Assembly: GCA_029747015.1 (NCBI GenBank)
Contig: JAKOGI010000185.1
Coordinates: 769,501 to 833,500 of the forward strand
DNA: 64,000 nt
From: Carnegiea gigantea
Taxonomy: Eukaryota; Streptophyta; Magnoliopsida; Caryophyllales; Cactaceae
Direction: 5' to 3'
The position numbers and the translations under genes were made by a program. The notes below the pieces were generated by a model. The model did no database searches and had not been told where the DNA came from. It worked only from the letters and a program-made list of their open reading frames with translations. Shown piece by piece: positions 58,601 to 64,000 of the stretch. How positions within the stretch are numbered: the stretch's first letter is position 1; the number at the start of each line of letters is the position of its first letter.

Positions 58601-61600
58601 ACTTGGAACCTCCTATGCCTGTGCTAGCTTGAGAGTTAGTCCAATTCTTTAGCATCCAATCTCTGCATGACCCTTCAAAAGTTCTACCTTTGCCATGCTA
58701 ACCCCTTGCTGTCTCTCTTCCTTAGCTTATTTGTGAGTAGCTCAATTCTCCTCAATCCAACAAACAGAAAGATGTGGAACCTGATTATTTGATCTCCGTA
58801 TTCTCTTGAAAACCACACAGTACAAGGAAATCACAACGGAGATTTATTTGTAAGAAACTTCGGCAGTCTTCTGCATCGATAGATAGGCATAGCTTCAACG
58901 CTTCAATAATATTTTCAGCTAAGTGAGGACATCCATAGTTGAAGCTGATAGTCTACAGTCAGATATTATCTGACAATGATTTGTCATGTATAGTTGTATC
59001 CTTCATGTAGACATTTAAGTTCTCATTGTAAGCTTTTGTTAGTGATTTTAAAACTTACTGGTATTATATTTCTGAATTGATAGGGGAATATTGTTATGGT
59101 ATTTGATACTGTTAGATTTAACACCCCCCCAAAAAAGGTTGACCTTGTTTCGGGAGGGCAATCTATGATTGCACCCTTATGAGTTGTCTGGTACGTTCGA
59201 CAGAAACAGCGGGAGAAAAGTGGAGGATCCTGATATGTTAGAGAGAATCCGTCTAACAATCATCGACAACTTACTGAAGTACCATCCAGTAAGTTTTCTG
59301 TGGTGATGCTGTAGAGTCTACATCACTACATGTGCCTGCAAACCACGTTGAAATTTCAGTTATGATCATGCATTGTGCCATAGTTCATAACTATATTTCC
59401 CTTTGAATGTTAATTTTGCTAGGAATCTAGCGAAAGGCTTGCAATGGGAGAGGCTTTTGGAATCAAAGCTCCAGTGAAGAAGGTGATACTCTGTGATATG
59501 GCAACTATTTTGTGAGGGAGCTTTTTATCCTCCATTGCGGTTGCTTTTTTTGTGTCTCTCTGGAATCTGGATTATGATATACAAGGAACATTATTTGACT
59601 AGTTACTTTAATAAATTATTTCCCGCTGTCCAACCCCTTTACCCCGACAGAAGGGGGCGGGGGGGTTGCATAGACTGGTTAAGGACTCTAGCTGTTTGTC
59701 ATCAATCTACTTTCAAATTTGATTGTGAGATATGTGCTGTGGACCCCTGGTTTTTCTCCCCATTTGTCTTCCGCTTTTCAACTTCCATTTGCATCTGCAC
59801 TCTGCAGTTAGGGGTCTGGCACCAAAGCATATGTTTAGTCAGTGGGCAATGACATATATGAACAAAAATCCAATGCCTGGGGTTTATCTTTTTTTCCTGG
59901 TTTCACATTTGATGCAACATGCTGCAAAGTAGAGCTGTCAGCGTGATGAATAATGACGTTTCAAATGGAAAACCGCAATGTTTCCAAAACATTTTATAAT
60001 CTTAGCCCCCCCCCCCCCGGTTGTGTGTGTGTGGTGGCTTATGGTCAATTCGACTTCCATCTTATCTCACCTTAGCAGTCTACTTTTTCATGATCCATTT
60101 TGGTTTCCGCTGCATCTCTGATAACATTGGCTTTGAAGTTCTCATAAAAGATTCTAGATCTGCTTACCATATTTGGTTAGTTAGTTGTACAATTAGCAAT
60201 AGGGAAAATGAGCGCAAGGACATGGAATGAGTTTCCCAGTTAGAAGCTCTTTTCTTTTCTTTTTTTTTTGGGGGGGGGGTGTTGGGTGAAGAGTTTCCTG
60301 ATACATTGCTAAGCAACTTGATAGAGATCCTTACTTCTTCAGAAAGGGATTTGGATATAATAATGTGATATTTTGCTGACTGCATTCTTTCATATGGAAC
60401 TTTAGAAATGAGAATGGCAACAAAGCTTTAGGAAGGAAATGAGGTCACACTATCTATCTGATCCTCTTATTCAATGTGCAGAGGGGACTGCTTTTCTGAT
60501 GCTGTTTTTGTGAAATTTGTGTTGTTTGGTTTGTGAAATTAATCGTGTAATTATTGCTTAGCTGGTTTTTTCATTCTTTGAGGTTACGAATTATGCTCAA
60601 CATTCTAGTGCACTCTTTATTTTAAAATTTGTCTGAAACATAGTACTTTTATATTTCAGCCTGATGTTGATGTTGCAACTCATATTCATGTGCAAGAGGA
60701 TGGACCTAAAAGGAGGTTTGACATCTACTTGACACTCCAATTCCCCCCCCTCCTTTTTGCTGCTGTAATTGTTGATATACTTGCAAATGTTCTGCTTCGA
60801 GTAAGTTGATTATCATACATTCATACTGAGTTTGTAACTTGGATTGATGAAGTTGCATCTTCTTTCCCATGTTCTGTTCTGTGTTTCTCTAGTCTGCTTT
60901 GCATAGAGACAGCTGATAGACCTGGGCTGCTGATGGAAATCATAAAAATCATGGCTGATGTCAATATCGATGTGGAGTCAGCAGAGATTGACACAGAAGT
61001 ATGCCTCTTGATTAATTTGTTCATCACTTTTTCTTTCCCTGTCAGTCTGTCTTATGTTGAACTTGTCTTCTGCTTGCATTGATTCTTCTGCCATTATACA
61101 GGGACTGGTAGCTAAAGACAAGTTTCATGTAAGTTACCGAGGTGCTGCTCTAAATGGTTCTCTCTCTCAGGTAAGTGGTTAATCCCTGAACTTCTATTCC
61201 CAGTTTTCCCCCCCAATTTTTTTAACTGCATTTGTTCACACGTATATTTTCCTGTTGTCATGAAGAAAGAACGTTGACATGCTAGAGAATTCTACCTTTG
61301 ATCAGTTTTATGATCTTTTAAGGAATCTTTGTCTTGGTTCCCTTTCCATGTAGAAAGGGTGGTACCTGGAAGTGGTTTGTCTTTCTTTCTTATAATTTTT
61401 ATGCTGCACAGTGCACAGGCTACTATATACTGGTTTGGTGAAGAAAGCAGTATAGAACACAGTTGAGTAGGTAACTATCAAGTAACGTTCGGTTCTGCTG
61501 GTACTGTTCTGTACCAGCAGCTACTGGACTGTCTCTGCCTAGTAACAATGGATGTTCTACTTTTATTTAATAACTCAAATAACTGTCAATTTCATCAAGA

Positions 61601-63290
61601 CTCTATTTTTGGGATAAGGGGAATTTTTGCTCCTCATCTTTTGATATGGTCGACTGTGGATAGCTTGCATATTGGTTGTATATATAATCTTTTGTGGGAT
61701 GCTTTCCTAGCATCCATCCATTGTTCCTTTTATTAAATTTACATATTTTTCCTTATCAAAAAAAAAAGGACGTTCTACATGCTATACTTAATAGTTTTAT
61801 TTTATTTTCTTAAGAAAAAGGTATAATTCCATTATGACCGGTAAACATTCGCTACATACTTTTCAGTGAAATTGTTAGGTTCTCATAACTCCTGTATAAA
61901 CTGACTTTTGAAAGGACCGATTTTGATGTTCTCTTCTCATTCTAATCATTAAAGTGATCATTTTGTTGACTGTGCAAGTTGTGACAAACATGTAGATTGG
62001 TCTTTTATGTACTAGAAATGTGAATATCTAAATGTATCATTTTGCTGAACAAAAGAAGTCCTAAAATGCATCTTCCCATGCTTCTTGTTTGTTCTCAGTT
62101 ACTTATTAACAAATAACCATATTTGTTTGCATACGATCCATGAATTTGGTTAATAATACATGAGAATCCTCTACTTGTAATACCAGTCAAACCTACGAGC
62201 TGGGAGAGGAGAGTTTGGGGGGATGCCTCCAGGGTCCCCTCAAATCTTTTCACCCTGTTTGACACTGTGTTTGCTTTGGGTTGGGATCTCTATAAAAGTT
62301 TTCAGTGATGATGTTTGAATTGAAATTCTTTGAACACAGGCTCAAGGTGTCTGTAATTGTGGCCTCTGTCTTTCTCTTAAGCTTGTTGTCTGTCATAGCT
62401 ACTTGCAATAATTTCTTGTAATTGTCTAATCAGGGGGTAATGGAGGCGCCTGGAAATATGTTGACTAACAAAAGCTTGAGAATCATTTGCGTGATGCAGA
62501 ACATAGAGCGAAAGTGCTTTTCCATTTCTTGAGCCCCATTACCTTTTTAACCTGTGTTGATTAATAAATGCGGATGGCAGAAGCACCCTGAGTAGGCTTT
62601 TGTTGAAAGCCTCACCGAAGAACTTCTCCTACCATCTTTGCGTGGGAACCGTGATGATGTTTGAGAAATGAAGTTTGGATGTCACTCTGTGTCAGATGTG
62701 TAGAGATGGTGTATGATGGTGAGTTACAGAATAGGGAAACAGTGGAGGTTTTATGGAGGGGCAAAGAACCCAAGAGCTAGACTAGTTAGATGAGGGGATT
62801 TTACTAATCTGAGTTGCATCATGACTGATAAGGCTCACTGTTTCTTGGCTCCCAGGAGCGTCATGTGTCACCTCACTCAATACTAGCTTAAGAGTCTAAG
62901 CGCAGTGATTGTGCCAATCACTCTTGAACTCCTGTATTTCTTCCAAATAAATGTGCTTAATAATTTAATGTATGGGTTTTATGGAAAGTCTTTCTGAGAC
63001 ATGGAAACCTGATGGTCTTTTGGAAATTGCTTGCCTTTGAAGGAAACTTGAATGTTGTACCATGTCGCGGGCTCCCCCCTGTTTAATTTCATGAATGCGA
63101 CATGCTACCCCCTGTTTAATTTCATGAATGTGCTTATAGCTTTCTTTTTTTTTGTGGATCTTTGTTCTTGGTGCATGTTCTTGGTTATTATTTGGGATCT
63201 CTGTCTCACGCTTCGACGAAATCGCAGGTTTTGGTTAACTGTCTCCGTTACTACCTAAGAAGGCCTCAGACGGATGAGGATAGTTACTGA
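55694..63290 (+). CDS. ACR12: Plastid double-ACT-domain protein, ACR12-like
   Basis: Ten exons: 55694-55848, 56233-56287, 56796-56918, 57522-57613, 59204-59288, 59423-59482, 60660-60715, 60893-60998, 61102-61170 and 63228-63290. All joins are GT-AG and in phase, giving 287 residues. The first roughly 60 residues are Ser/Thr/Arg-rich with few acidic residues, like a plastid transit peptide. ACT domain 1 begins near residue 88 ([19 protein letters not shown]) and ACT domain 2 near residue 209 ([39 protein letters not shown]). The end is [18 protein letters not shown] domains bind small ligands, often amino acids. The related ACR11 has been linked to plastid glutamine synthetase, and I infer a similar sensing role with low certainty. 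From memory the sequence fits ACR12 better than ACR11. No defects seen. The leader is CT-rich (55661-55683). Confidence 0.9.
61548..61770 (+). mobile_element. LINE 3'-end remnant in ACR12 intron 9
   Basis: It ends with TTCCTTATC followed by a 10-A tail, preceded by GGGATGCTTTCCTAGCATCC. The same kind of end, in the other orientation, closes the LINE in ISCA1 intron 1 (GTAGGATGCCTGCTTGCATCC, then CTTATC). Only about 200 bp of 3' UTR remains. Confidence 0.55.
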
Positions 63291-64000
63291 TGACGAGCTC
63301 ATTCATCATGACTTGTATGCTGTTGACCGAGGGTCGAGTCACATACTCTGACATTTGCATTGTACCTGCCATCACACTATAGAATTTACTCGTGGCTCCC
63401 CCGTTGTTGTTTTGAAGCAAGAAACTTGTAAATAAATCCAACTCTTACAACATATATACCGTCTATCTGTCTGACTTGCTAGACTGTTGTGGAATATGAC
63501 TAATCCATGTACACTTCCTCGGCAATCGCGTATATGCTGCCCCTGCTTTGTGTCTTCGTGTGAAACGTTGCCTTGTTTAGATCAGGCAAGTGAGGTGGTG
63601 ATCTTCCTATGGTGGTCTACTGCATTCTGGATGAATGCTCAGCCAAATGGTGGTTGTGCTGCAGATCTTGTCTGATTTATGATGAAGGTGGAGTGCACCT
63701 GTCCTTTTTTTTTTTTTGGGATTATTTTAGAGTCCTTTTCTAGGTTATCGCGCATCCCTTCTGATTGACCTATCAATCTTCTCCTGAGACGGTCAATGCC
63801 CAAGGAAAGATGTCAAACAGGATGTCATTGTCGATGTTTGTTATTACTGTACTAATACTAGATAAGTGGATTCGGTGATGGTGAGCTCTCAGACCTGCTC
63901 CTGCTTGTCCGGCTGCCGGCTGGAAGTGAAAGAATTTGGAATTTGTTGCGAACCAATCCATCTGTTAATGGGCTTACTAGCTAGGTCTAGTTTTCTAAAC
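63291..64000. other. ACR12 3' UTR and downstream flank
   Basis: AATAAA at about 63431-63436, roughly 140 nt after the stop, is a plausible ACR12 poly(A) signal. Beyond it I see no gene. Short open frames lack domains. Confidence 0.5.

Noticed and set aside
1..64000. CRISPR arrays, operons, ribosome-binding sites and rRNA genes.
   Set aside because: The window is plant nuclear DNA with spliced genes. I saw no regularly spaced identical repeats with unique spacers and no rRNA sequence.

Overview
The window is nuclear DNA of a flowering plant, probably a dicot. It has GT-AG introns, long AT-rich spacers, a mitochondrial and a plastid-type nuclear gene, and many plant transposons in different states of decay. 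I cannot name the species.

Genes. Three host genes look intact. (1) A mitochondrial A-type iron-sulfur carrier, ISCA1 (+, 1967-8504, 3 exons, 129 aa), has a LINE fragment in its 5.6-kb first intron. (2) A 15-exon gene on the minus strand (27799-39724, 1259 aa) encodes a plant-specific low-complexity protein of unknown function, of the AT4G29790/AT2G19390 type. (3) A plastid double-ACT-domain protein of the ACR11/ACR12 type, best matching ACR12, lies on the plus strand (55694-63290, 10 exons, 287 aa). A fourth host gene, F-box/LRR/FBD (minus, 8948-12959), is dead: two MITEs sit in its coding exon and it carries frameshifts.

Transposons. The strongest structure is a nest. A Mutator-like element (MULE1, 13014-25794) lies just upstream of the F-box start. 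Its transposase gene was then hit by a Ty3/Gypsy LTR retrotransposon (15082-21957) with two 1119-bp LTRs, a GAAAG target duplication, a primer binding site and a polypurine tract. A second MULE (MULE2, 47927-53532) has TIRs of about 270 bp and a perfect 9-bp target duplication. Both MULEs carry the same two-gene layout: a mudrA-like transposase with a PB1-like N-terminus, and facing it a small gene for a GRF zinc-finger protein ending in a membrane helix. The second gene is the best candidate here for an undescribed accessory function.

Other elements are a solo LTR (26815-27466) carrying a roughly 170-bp decamer array that reads as a near-perfect heat-shock-element array, three copies of one MITE family (10.7, 46.1 and 55.1 kb), an hAT MITE with a clean 8-bp duplication (10027-10604), and a 3-kb AT-rich element with about 85-bp inverted ends (43101-46098).

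Layout: 1-1966 spacer with a TIR element; 1967-8504 ISCA1; 8505-12959 F-box pseudogene with MITEs; 13014-25794 nested MULE1; 25795-27798 spacer with solo LTR; 27799-40560 large nuclear-type gene; 40561-47926 AT-rich repeat zone; 47927-53532 MULE2; 53542-55690 spacer with MITEs; 55694-63290 ACR12; 63291-64000 downstream flank. All coordinates were read by eye, and exon joins were checked by reading frame. No searches were run.
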